Shown in pieces: positions 17,120 through 24,840 of a stretch of DNA of 64,000 bases. The notes under the pieces were generated by a model. It was not told where the DNA came from, did no database searches, and was given only the letters and a program-made list of their open reading frames with translations. The position numbers were made by a program, and so were the translations under genes. Every line of letters starts with the position of its first letter. Positions within the stretch are counted from its first letter, which is position 1. Source of the stretch: Tranquillimonas sp964472855 (GTDB lineage: Bacteria; Pseudomonadota; Alphaproteobacteria; Rhodobacterales; Rhodobacteraceae); NCBI GenBank assembly GCA_964472855.1, contig CAYYMJ010000006.1:1-64000 (forward strand), in the 5' to 3' direction.

Positions 17120-17991
17120 GGCGCGCCCCCGAAACGCCGGGCCAGCGCGGCGATATGGTCCGGGCCGATGTTGCAGCAGCCGCCGACGATGCTGGCGCCC
17201 ATGTCGGCCCAGCGCCCGGCAAAGTCGGCATAGACCTGCGGCGTGATATCGGGCCGCTGGCCCAGCAGGTCGGTGGTCAGGCGGTCTTCGACATAAGCGC
17301 GGGTGATCTGGGCAAAGCCGTTGGCATAGCAACCATAGTCCAGCCCGAAACGCGCAAGTTCGGTCAGCGCGGCCTCCATCGCCTCGGGGGCCGAACAGTT
17401 GGCCAGCACCGCCTGCGGCGCATAGCGGTCGATGACCGGCTGCAAGGCCGAGATAGGTTCGCCCGAACGCAACAGCCGCCCGTTGTCATCATCGACCGAC
17501 ACCGACAGCCACAGCGGCAGGCCGGCGTCGGCAATGCCGGCGAAGGTGCCCTCGGCCTGTTTCACCGATGACACGGTTTCGGCGATCAGCAGGTCGCAGC
17601 GCGGGGCGATGTGGCCGGCGATTTCGGCATAAAGCGGGGCGGCGACGTCGGGGTCGGGGCAGGCCTCGGGCCAGTAGGACTGCACCAGCGGCCCCAGCGA
17701 GCCGGCAATGCGGCCCGAGCCGTGGGCATCGCGGGCGGCGGTTACCTCGGTCATGGCGCGGTCCAGCAACAGGGTGAACTTGTCCTCCCAGCCGGTGCCG
17801 GCCAGCCGGTCGTGGTGCAGGTTATAGGTGTTGGCCGTGGCCACCTGCGCGCCCGCGGCAAAGAAGGCGGCGTGCACCTCTTGCACCAGTCCGGGGTGCT
17901 TCAGCATGACCTCGGTCGCCCACAGCGGCGTTGGCGTGTCGCCCGAGCGGTGCAGCAGTTCCTGCCCGATGCCGCCATCAAGTATGATCAT
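17116..17991 (-). CDS. zinc-dependent homocysteine S-methyltransferase family protein (betaine-homocysteine methyltransferase-like)
   Basis: 291 residues. Starts MIILDGGIGQEL, the family's first strand. The three zinc cysteines are present: C199 in LANCSAPEAM and C272-C273 in GGCCNIGPDH. The family moves a methyl group from betaine, S-methylmethionine or similar donors to homocysteine, giving methionine. Its place between two FAD-GcvT dehydrogenases makes glycine betaine the likeliest donor, which would produce the dimethylglycine they use. That is inference from context. Both ends overlap neighbours by ATGA. Confidence 0.88.
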   Translation of the reverse strand: MIILDGGIGQELLHRSGDTPTPLWATEVMLKHPGLVQEVHAAFFAAGAQVATANTYNLHHDRLAGTGWEDKFTLLLDRAMTEVTAARDAHGSGRIAGSLGPLVQSYWPEACPDPDVAAPLYAEIAGHIAPRCDLLIAETVSSVKQAEGTFAGIADAGLPLWLSVSVDDDNGRLLRSGEPISALQPVIDRYAPQAVLANCSAPEAMEAALTELARFGLDYGCYANGFAQITRAYVEDRLTTDLLGQRPDITPQVYADFAGRWADMGASIVGGCCNIGPDHIAALARRFGGAP

Positions 17992-18620
17992 CTTGCAACT
18001 CCCGAAATGTCACGGCTGCCCAGCAGCACAGCGGCGGCGATCATCAGACCGCCCGAGATGCGGTTCAGCCAACCCCCGGTCAGCCAGCGCAGCCGGCCAA
18101 GCGCCTGTTCGGCCACCAGCCCCCACACCAGCAGGATCACCCCGTCAACCAGCAGATAGGTGCCGCCCAGAACCGCAAGCTGCGGCGCCAGCGCGGCGGC
18201 GGGGTCGATGAATTGCGGAAACAGCGCACCAAAGAACACCACCGCATAGGGATTGGCGCTGCTGGTCAGGAAGCCTTGCCGAAACAGGGCCCGGCGTGCG
18301 GGCAGCGCGGCGCCGCCCGGACGCCGGCTGTCGCCGGTCGCCAGGATCAGCCGCAGACCCAGCCAGCAGAGATAGGCCACGCCGGCCCATTTGACCCACG
18401 CCAGCACCGCGGCCGAGGTTGCGACGATGGCGGCCAGCCCAAGGCCCGCCGCCGTCATCTGAAGGACGTTGGCCGACAGATCGCCAGCCACGGTCCAGCA
18501 GGTCCGGCGCACGCCATGGCGCAGGCTGTTGGACATGACCAGCAACTGGCTGGTGTCGGGCGGCGTCGCGAAGAAGGCCGCCAGAACACCCAGATAGACC
18601 AGATAGACCTCGGGCGTCAT
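17988..18620 (-). CDS. LysE/RhtB family amino acid exporter
   Basis: 210 residues, six hydrophobic segments, typical of LysE/RhtB. The start MTPEVYLVYLGVLAAFFATP at 18620 carries the conserved N-terminal helix with its proline. SSANPYAVVFFGALFPQFID is the central conserved block. The ATG overlaps the stop of the 814-residue dehydrogenase and its stop overlaps the homocysteine methyltransferase start. In this operon it could export an amino acid by-product such as methionine or glycine, but specificity is not visible. Confidence 0.88.
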   Translation of the reverse strand: MTPEVYLVYLGVLAAFFATPPDTSQLLVMSNSLRHGVRRTCWTVAGDLSANVLQMTAAGLGLAAIVATSAAVLAWVKWAGVAYLCWLGLRLILATGDSRRPGGAALPARRALFRQGFLTSSANPYAVVFFGALFPQFIDPAAALAPQLAVLGGTYLLVDGVILLVWGLVAEQALGRLRWLTGGWLNRISGGLMIAAAVLLGSRDISGVAR

Positions 18621-21061
18621 GCGCGCAGTCTCTGGTTCGTCGGATCCCACAGCGCCCCGTCGCCCTGCACGGTAGCGGCGAACATCTGACCGAAGATGTC
18701 GATGTCAACGGCCGTGCCCGCCGCGCCCAGATCGGGGCGCACCAGCCCCAGCGCGATGGATTTGCCCACGCGATAGCCCCAGCCGCCCGAGGTGACCTCG
18801 CCCACGATCTCGCCATCTTTCCAGACGGTGGCCATATAGGGCGCGTCGCAGTCGCCGGGATTGTCCAGCGTCATGACGGCAAAGCGCTTGGTCAGCCCCT
18901 GTTGCTGTTCCTTCTCCAGCGCTGCCTTGCCGGGGAAGTCCTTGTCAAAGCGCGTGAACCGGTCAAGCCCGCCCTGCAGCAGCGAATAGTCGGTCGACAG
19001 ATCGCCCTTCCAAGCGCGATAGCCCTTTTCCAGCCGCAGCGAATCCAGCGCATACATGCCGAAGGGTTTGGCGCCGGCGGCGGTCACCGCGTCCCAGATG
19101 GCGGGGGCGGTGGCCGGGTCGCAGTGGATTTCCCAGCCAAGCTCGCCCGCGAAGGACACCCGCACCATGGCGCATTGCTGCCCGGCGACCGTGCCCGCCG
19201 GGCTGACCGTCAGCCATGGCGCCGACAGGTCGTGCCCGTCTGCCAGCGGCGCGAGCATGTCGCGCGACCCCGGGCCGGTTACCAGCAGGCATTCGGCCTG
19301 CAGGGTGTTGTCGGTAATCTCGATGCCGTCGGGCGCCTGCCGCGACAGGATTTCAAAGTCATGCCACTGCGCGCCGGCCGCGGTGATAAAGCCGACCTCG
19401 TCGTCGGAATGCACCATGACCGACATCTCGGTCAGGATGCGGCCGCGGCTGTCGGGGAAATAGGCCAGGCTGATCTTGCCGGGCTTGGGCAGGCGGCTGG
19501 CGGTCAGGCTGTCGACCCAGTCGCGCGCCCCCGGACCCTTGACGAGATAGCGCGAGAACCCGGTGATGGCGATGATGCCGGCCGTGTCGCGCACCGCTTC
19601 GCATTCTTCGCGCACCCGCGGCTCCCACGGGCCACTGCGGGCCCAAGTCTCGGTGCCCTCCAGCGAGGTATCGTCGCCGTCCTTGGCATACCAGACCGGA
19701 CGCTCCCACCCGTTGAACGCGCCAAACTGGGCGCCCGCGGCAACCTGACGGTCGTGCACCGTGGCCAGTTTCTTGCCGCGCCCGGCCGGCCATTCGTGAT
19801 GCGGGAAATGCATCGAATATTCATGGCCATAGGTTTCCCGGGCCTTGGCGACGCAATGGTCGTGATCGGTATAGTCGGTATATCGCCGCGGATCGATGGC
19901 CCACATGTCCCATTCGGTCTGGCCCTCGGTGATCCACTCGGCCAGCACCTTGCCGGCACCGCCACCCTGGGTGATGCCAAAGGTGAAGACACAGGCCTCG
20001 AAGGCGTTGGGCACGCCCGGCATCGGGCCCACCAGCGGCAGCCCGTCGGGGGCATAGGGGATCGGGCCGTTGATGACCCGGCCAACCCCGGACGCCCCCA
20101 ACAGCGGCACCCGAGCCATGGCGTCTTCGATATACCATTCCAGCCGGTCCAGATCGTCGGGGTAAAGCTGGAACGAGAAATCGTCGGGCATCTGGTCGTC
20201 TGGCGTCACCCAGTGCGCGCGGCAGTTGCGTTCATACGGGCCAAGGTTGAACCCGTGCTTTTCCTGCCGCAGATAGTAAGAGGTATCGACATCGCGCAAC
20301 AGCGGCAGCTTGCCGTTCTGGCGCGTGTTTTCGACCAGTTCGGGGATTTCACCGGTCATGAAATACTGGTGGCTCATCACCGCCATGGGCACGGTGCGCC
20401 CGCCGTAGGGCCTGAACCATTCGCCGACGCGCTGGGCATAGTAGCCGGCGGCGTTGACCACAAATTCGCAGCGGATATCGCCCTTGTCGGTCTGCACGAT
20501 CCATTCGCCGTTTTCGCGGCTGATGCCGGTGGCGGGGCAAAAGCGTTCGATGCGCGCCCCCAGATCGCGGGCGCCCTTGGCCAGCGCCTGCGTCAGTTGC
20601 GCGGGGTCGATGTCGCCATCGTCAGGGTCCCACAGCCCGCCGGCCAGATCGTGGGTTTCGATAAAGGGGTAACGGTCCTTGATATCGCTCACCGACATCA
20701 TCTCGATACCAAGCCCCTGGTAACGGCCCATGCCGCGGGCGCGTTCAAACTCCATCATGCGGTTGGTCGAATGCGCAAGCCGGACCGAGCCGGTGACGTG
20801 GTAATTCATCGGATAGTCGACCGCGTCGGCCAGCCCGGCATAAAGCTGCAGCGAATAGCGCTGCATGTTCATGATCGCCCACGAGGTCGAAAACGACGGG
20901 CAGTTGCCGGCCGCGTGCCAGGTGCTGCCAGCGGTCAGCTCGTTTTTCTCCAGCAGGACACAGTCGGTCCAGCCGGCCTTGGCCAGATGGTAAAGCGACG
21001 AGGCGCCGACGACCCCGCCGCCGATGATCACGACCCGCGCGGTCGTTGGAAAGCTGCTCAT
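18617..21061 (-). CDS. FAD-dependent dimethylglycine/sarcosine dehydrogenase-like protein with GcvT domain
   Basis: 814 residues with the same plan as the operon's last gene: FAD domain with GGGVVG at about residues 14-19 and WHAAG with His49 (covalent FAD position), a middle cap domain, then GcvT-like domains from about residue 430 (SLTASRLPKPGKISLAY, SFAGELGWEIHCD, MYALDSLRLEKGYRAWKGDL). It is first of the ATGA-coupled chain. The GFA gene lies 127 bp upstream in the same direction. The two paralogues have clearly diverged in sequence, consistent with different N-methyl substrates. Confidence 0.9.
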   Translation of the reverse strand: MSSFPTTARVVIIGGGVVGASSLYHLAKAGWTDCVLLEKNELTAGSTWHAAGNCPSFSTSWAIMNMQRYSLQLYAGLADAVDYPMNYHVTGSVRLAHSTNRMMEFERARGMGRYQGLGIEMMSVSDIKDRYPFIETHDLAGGLWDPDDGDIDPAQLTQALAKGARDLGARIERFCPATGISRENGEWIVQTDKGDIRCEFVVNAAGYYAQRVGEWFRPYGGRTVPMAVMSHQYFMTGEIPELVENTRQNGKLPLLRDVDTSYYLRQEKHGFNLGPYERNCRAHWVTPDDQMPDDFSFQLYPDDLDRLEWYIEDAMARVPLLGASGVGRVINGPIPYAPDGLPLVGPMPGVPNAFEACVFTFGITQGGGAGKVLAEWITEGQTEWDMWAIDPRRYTDYTDHDHCVAKARETYGHEYSMHFPHHEWPAGRGKKLATVHDRQVAAGAQFGAFNGWERPVWYAKDGDDTSLEGTETWARSGPWEPRVREECEAVRDTAGIIAITGFSRYLVKGPGARDWVDSLTASRLPKPGKISLAYFPDSRGRILTEMSVMVHSDDEVGFITAAGAQWHDFEILSRQAPDGIEITDNTLQAECLLVTGPGSRDMLAPLADGHDLSAPWLTVSPAGTVAGQQCAMVRVSFAGELGWEIHCDPATAPAIWDAVTAAGAKPFGMYALDSLRLEKGYRAWKGDLSTDYSLLQGGLDRFTRFDKDFPGKAALEKEQQQGLTKRFAVMTLDNPGDCDAPYMATVWKDGEIVGEVTSGGWGYRVGKSIALGLVRPDLGAAGTAVDIDIFGQMFAATVQGDGALWDPTNQRLRA

Positions 21062-21188
21062 GTTCGTTGCTCCAGATGCCCTGCGCCGGTGCAGGGGCCG
21101 TGTTCGGTGTCAGGCCGCGCGCCACGCGCGCGCGCCCCGGGTTGCAAATGGCCGGCGTGCCCGGAAACGGTGCCCTGCGCCGCCGGCA

Positions 21189-21566
21189 TCAATAGGTCTC
21201 CAACTGGGGAAGCCCGTCGTTGATTTCGTAATAGTCGCCCTTGTCGGCAACGAAGATGTGGCGCCGCAGTTTCAGCCCCGTTGGCCCGTCAAGCGACCCC
21301 ATGGCCACGGAAACCACGTCGCGGCCGGGAATGTCATAGAACAGGCCAGAGCCGCAGTTGGCGCAAAAGCCGCGGCGGGCATGGTCCGAGCTTTGGTACC
21401 ACGCGACCGGGCCTTCGACCTTCAGGCTGGCGCGGTCGACCTGAACCGCCGACCAGAAATGCCCCGAAACCCGGCGGCACTGGGAACAGTGGCAAGCCGA
21501 CGGCGCGTTGGCCGCCGCCTGGAATGACAGGTGAATGTCGCCGCATTCGCATCGTCCCGTGAACAT
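21189..21566 (-). CDS. GFA family protein (glutathione-dependent formaldehyde-activating/Mss4-like fold)
   Basis: 125 residues from the ATG at 21566; an ATG five codons upstream is possible. Zinc-binding cysteines follow the GFA pattern: C6 and C8 in GRCECG, C25, C27 and C30 in ACHCSQCR, C68 and C71 in FCANCGSG. Some family members add formaldehyde to glutathione. It lies between the XRE regulator and two dehydrogenases that can release formaldehyde, so a detoxifying role is plausible, though most GFA proteins are untested. Confidence 0.85.
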   Translation of the reverse strand: MFTGRCECGDIHLSFQAAANAPSACHCSQCRRVSGHFWSAVQVDRASLKVEGPVAWYQSSDHARRGFCANCGSGLFYDIPGRDVVSVAMGSLDGPTGLKLRRHIFVADKGDYYEINDGLPQLETY

Positions 21567-21584
21567 CACACCTCTCCCCAAGCG

Positions 21585-22154
21585 TTAATAGACCGGCGGC
21601 GCAATCACCCAGATCAGCACCGCCGGCACGTCATGCGGGTTGGCCCAGCGATAGGGCTCGCCCCGGATGCGAAAGCTGTCGCCTGGGCCCACGTCATATT
21701 CGACACCGCCGATCCACAGCGACAGGCGCCCGCTGATGACATAGCCAAGCTCTTGCGTGGGGCGCGTTGTCTCGCCCGTTGCCGCCCCGGCCGCGAAGGT
21801 GGAATGCACCACTTCGAACTTGTCGGTCAGATCGGGCGACAGCAGCTCTTCCACCAGCCCGGCGCCGGGGTCGCCCAAAGGGCGGCGGTCGTTGCGGCGC
21901 ACGATGCGCCCGGCCTCGTTGGCGTCGGTGGGGCTGGTGCTGAACAACAGCGACAGCGGCACCTCCAGCACCGCCGCCATTGCGCGCAGGTCCTCGATCG
22001 ACGGTGTGGACAGGTCGCGCTCGATCTGGCTCATCCAGCCCACCGAACGCCCCAGCCGCGACGCCATGGCCTGCAGCGTGATGCCACGCGACTTGCGCAA
22101 GGCGCGAATATCGGCGCCCAGCGTCGGCAGATCGGCGGGATGCGCGTGTCGCAT
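21585..22154 (-). CDS. XRE family regulator with C-terminal cupin domain
   Basis: 189 residues. Helix-turn-helix at about residues 12-66 (RKSRGITLQAMASRLGRSVG as helices 1-2, SQIERDLSTPSIEDL as helix 3 and beyond). Cupin at about residues 110-187, with TQELGYVISGRLSLWIGG and GPGDSFRIRG. This architecture is common in regulators of amine and amino acid catabolism, where the cupin senses a small molecule. It heads the leftward betaine/DMG block, and a strong inverted repeat sits 12 bp upstream of its start, suggesting autoregulation. Confidence 0.9.
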   Translation of the reverse strand: MRHAHPADLPTLGADIRALRKSRGITLQAMASRLGRSVGWMSQIERDLSTPSIEDLRAMAAVLEVPLSLLFSTSPTDANEAGRIVRRNDRRPLGDPGAGLVEELLSPDLTDKFEVVHSTFAAGAATGETTRPTQELGYVISGRLSLWIGGVEYDVGPGDSFRIRGEPYRWANPHDVPAVLIWVIAPPVY

Positions 22155-22165
22155 TGATCGCGGTC

Positions 22166-22192
22166 CGTGAAAAAACGTTTCTGTTTTTCACG
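22166..22192. promoter_or_regulatory. inverted repeat upstream of the XRE-cupin gene, likely operator
   Basis: CGTGAAAAA at 22166-22174 and its exact complement TTTTTCACG at 22184-22192, separated by 9 bp. It lies just upstream of the regulator's ATG and is AT-rich against a GC-rich background. It could also act as a hairpin, but no gene ends into it in a way that requires a terminator. Confidence 0.55.
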
Positions 22193-22227
22193 TTGCCGTG
22201 GAAGGTCCGAGTCGCGCAAGCCCGAAT

Positions 22228-22680
22228 TCAGACCTCGGCGAAGATTTCCGTCAACAGGCCGTCCAGTCGCCGTGCGTCTTCACCGGAAAAGGCGCCCGGC
22301 TGGTTGCTGTCGATATCGAACACGCCGATCAGGCGGCCCTGTCGGTCGCGCACCGGAATCACCAGCTCCGACCGGGTTGTCGCCGAACAGGCGATGTGGC
22401 CGGCAAAGGCGGCGACATCGGCCACCATTTGCGTCTTTCCCGTGCGGGCGGCGGCGCCGCAAACGCCCCGGCTGAACGGGATTTGCAGGCAGCCGTGGCC
22501 GCCCTGATAGGGGCCGATCTTCAACAGTTCCGGCCCGACCACGCGGTAAAAGCCGGTCCAGTCGAACCGGTCGTCGGCATGATGCACCTCGCAGGCCACG
22601 GTCGCCATCAGCGAAACCGGGTCGGTTTCGCCATTGGTCAGGCCGCGCAGGCCGCGCCCAAGCTCGTCATAGTCGGCCAT
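22228..22680 (-). CDS. msrC: free methionine-R-sulfoxide reductase (GAF fold)
   Basis: 150 residues, all of it one GAF domain. The fRMsr pattern is clear: WTGFYRV, then GPYQGGHGCLQIPFSRGVCG and ADVAAFAGHIACSA, giving Cys64, Cys74 and Cys98 in the order used for catalysis and resolution. It reduces free L-methionine-R-sulfoxide in the cytoplasm with thioredoxin. Its ATG overlaps the stop of the thiolase gene (ATGA), an unusual partner. Confidence 0.85.
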   Translation of the reverse strand: MADYDELGRGLRGLTNGETDPVSLMATVACEVHHADDRFDWTGFYRVVGPELLKIGPYQGGHGCLQIPFSRGVCGAAARTGKTQMVADVAAFAGHIACSATTRSELVIPVRDRQGRLIGVFDIDSNQPGAFSGEDARRLDGLLTEIFAEV

Positions 22681-23837
22681 CAGACCCTTTCGATCGCCAC
22701 GGCCGTGCCTTCGCCGCCGCCGATGCAAATGGCCGCCACGCCGCGCCGCAGGTCGCGCGCCTCCATCGCGGCCAGCAGCGTCACGATGATTCGCGCACCC
22801 GAGGCGCCGATGGGGTGCCCCAGCGCGCAGGCACCGCCGTTGACGTTGACGATTTCGGCGTCGATGCCCAGGTCGTGCATGAAGGCCATGGGCACCACGG
22901 CGAAGGCCTCGTTCACCTCCCACAGGTCGACATCGGCAACGCTCCAGCCCACACGGTCCAGCAGCTTGTGCGTGGCGCCGACCGGGGCGGTTGTGAACCA
23001 GCCCGGCTCTTGCGCATGGGACGCATGGCCCAGCATCCGCGCCCGGACATTGCCCGTGCCGCCGTCGGTCAGCACCAGCGCCGCCGCGCCGTCCGAGATC
23101 GACGAACTGTTGGCCGCGGTGACCGAGCCATCCCGGCGAAAGGCGGGTTTCAGATGCGGAATCTTGTCGGGCCGGGCGGTTCCGGGCTGTTCGTCCTGCG
23201 ACACCTCGACCGTGCCCTTGCGGGTCGCGACCGTGACCGGGGTGATTTCGGCCGCGAAGGCGCCGCTGGCCTGCGCGGCCTGGGCCCGGGCCAGCGACCG
23301 CAGCGCATAGTCGTCCTGGGCCGCGCGGCTGAACTGGTATTTCTCGGCGCAATCCTCGGCAAAGCTGCCCATCAGCCGGCCTTTGTCATAGGCATCTTCC
23401 AGCCCGTCGAGGAACATGTGATCGACCGTTCTGCCATGCCCCAGACGCGCGCCGCCGCGCATGGCGGGCAACAGGTAGGGGGCGTTGGTCATGCTTTCCA
23501 TGCCGCCCGCGACCACGACCGCGGCATCGCCCAGCGCGATCCTGTCCCAGCCCATCATGGCCGTCTTCATCCCCGACCCGCACATCTTGTTGACCGTCGT
23601 CGCCGGCACCCCGATGTCCAGCCCGGCGGCAAAGCCGGCCTGGCGCGCCGGCGCCTGGCCCTGGCCGGCCGGCAGAACGCAGCCCATGAACAATTCGTCC
23701 ACCGGGCCCGTGGCGGCCTGGCTCAGTCCGGCCGCAATCGCCGCGCCGCCAAGCTGTGGCGCCCCGGCGCCTGACAGCTCACCCTGAAAGCCGCCCATGG
23801 GTGTGCGCGCCGCGCCCGCGATGAAAACATCGACCAT
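22680..23837 (-). CDS. acetyl-CoA C-acetyltransferase (thiolase II family)
   Basis: 385 residues. Nucleophilic C86 in NKMCGSGM, the GHPIGASGARI block with the catalytic His, and the C-terminal CIGGGEGTAVAIE with the second Cys. Catalyses condensation or thiolysis of acetoacetyl-CoA. No phaB, beta-oxidation or acetoacetate genes lie next to it, so the pathway is open. The stop overlaps the msrC start. Divergent from the STAS gene across about 95 bp. Confidence 0.92.
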   Translation of the reverse strand: MVDVFIAGAARTPMGGFQGELSGAGAPQLGGAAIAAGLSQAATGPVDELFMGCVLPAGQGQAPARQAGFAAGLDIGVPATTVNKMCGSGMKTAMMGWDRIALGDAAVVVAGGMESMTNAPYLLPAMRGGARLGHGRTVDHMFLDGLEDAYDKGRLMGSFAEDCAEKYQFSRAAQDDYALRSLARAQAAQASGAFAAEITPVTVATRKGTVEVSQDEQPGTARPDKIPHLKPAFRRDGSVTAANSSSISDGAAALVLTDGGTGNVRARMLGHASHAQEPGWFTTAPVGATHKLLDRVGWSVADVDLWEVNEAFAVVPMAFMHDLGIDAEIVNVNGGACALGHPIGASGARIIVTLLAAMEARDLRRGVAAICIGGGEGTAVAIERV

Positions 23838-23931
23838 CTGATCCTCCTGCCCGATTCCCGTTGTCCGCTTACCAACTGGTAACCCGAAAGACCTAGGTTC
23901 GCGATGGTGGGGGCCATTGGGGTATCAGAAA

Positions 23932-24276
23932 ATGGAACTGAATTGTGAAAGAGCCGAGGGGCTTTTGGTCGTCACCGTGCCCGAACGGCGCCTTGACGCC
24001 GCAGTGGCCATCCAGTTTCGCGACGCCATGCGCGCGCTGACCGAAGACGCGCCCGCGCGCGTGGTTCTTGATCTCGAGGCGGTCGATTTCCTCGATTCCA
24101 GCGGGCTCGGGTCGGTCATCGGCGCGATGAAGCAGCTTGGACAGGACCGGAAGCTTGAGCTTGCGGCTTTGTCACCGGCGGTGGAAAAGGTGTTCCGCCT
24201 GACCCGCATGGACCGGATTTTTACCATCCATCGCAACAGCATGGACGCCATGAAGGAGACAGTGAATGCTGGCTGA
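23932..24276 (+). CDS. STAS domain anti-sigma factor antagonist
   Basis: 114 residues, a single STAS domain. The phosphorylation motif FLDSSGLGSV is at residues 53-62 with Ser57 the equivalent of SpoIIAA Ser58. The ATG at 23932 is preceded by GGGG at a nine-base spacing; a TTG at 23917 is less likely. The last 11 bases overlap the HATPase gene, giving the usual antagonist/kinase pair. No sigma factor gene follows, so the target may be elsewhere. Confidence 0.9.
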   Translation: MELNCERAEGLLVVTVPERRLDAAVAIQFRDAMRALTEDAPARVVLDLEAVDFLDSSGLGSVIGAMKQLGQDRKLELAALSPAVEKVFRLTRMDRIFTIHRNSMDAMKETVNAG

Positions 24277-24769
24277 CCGCCTGAAAATTCAGCGCGACGA
24301 TGACGCGCTGCCCCCGGACCCCGGCATTGTTGTCCGGGAGATTCGGCTGGTGTTCCACGCCTCGCCCATCCATGTCCGCCGGGCGCTGCAATGCGCCACG
24401 GGCGCGCTGGCGGGGTTGGAGCTGAGCGACGATGACCGGTCATCGGTTGAACTGGTGCTGGCCGAAGTCATGAACAATATCGTCGAACATGCTCACGCCG
24501 ACGGCGCGGGCGAAATCGAGCTGATCCTGCGCGAATCGGTCGATGGCCTGCTGTGCACCGTGCGCGACGATGGCCGCGGCATGCCGGGCGGCGCGCCGCC
24601 CGCGCAACGCCAGCCCGACCCCGAGGTTGCGGCACCGCTGCTGCAGGAAGGCGGCTTTGGCTGGTTTCTGATCGGCGAGCTTGCCAGCAAGGTCAGCTAT
24701 CGCCGCGTGCATGGGCGCAACACACTTGCCCTGCTCTTTGCATTCGGTCGGCCGCCCCGCCCCTGCTGA
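24266..24769 (+). CDS. ATP-binding anti-sigma factor kinase (RsbW/SpoIIAB-like HATPase)
   Basis: 167 residues, GHKL ATPase fold. N box EVMNNIVEHAHADG, G1 box VRDDGRGMPGG, and a G2-like GGFGWFLIGELA. It would phosphorylate the preceding STAS protein and bind a sigma factor or other partner when the STAS protein is phosphorylated. Starts inside the STAS gene (11-bp overlap). A fuller RsbU-type phosphatase is not present. Confidence 0.85.
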   Translation: MLADRLKIQRDDDALPPDPGIVVREIRLVFHASPIHVRRALQCATGALAGLELSDDDRSSVELVLAEVMNNIVEHAHADGAGEIELILRESVDGLLCTVRDDGRGMPGGAPPAQRQPDPEVAAPLLQEGGFGWFLIGELASKVSYRRVHGRNTLALLFAFGRPPRPC

Positions 24770-24840
24770 CGCCGCACGACCCGATTGCATTCGGTCCAGC
24801 ACGGCTTAGTGTCGGGCGCGCGGCAGAAGGACCGAAGGCA

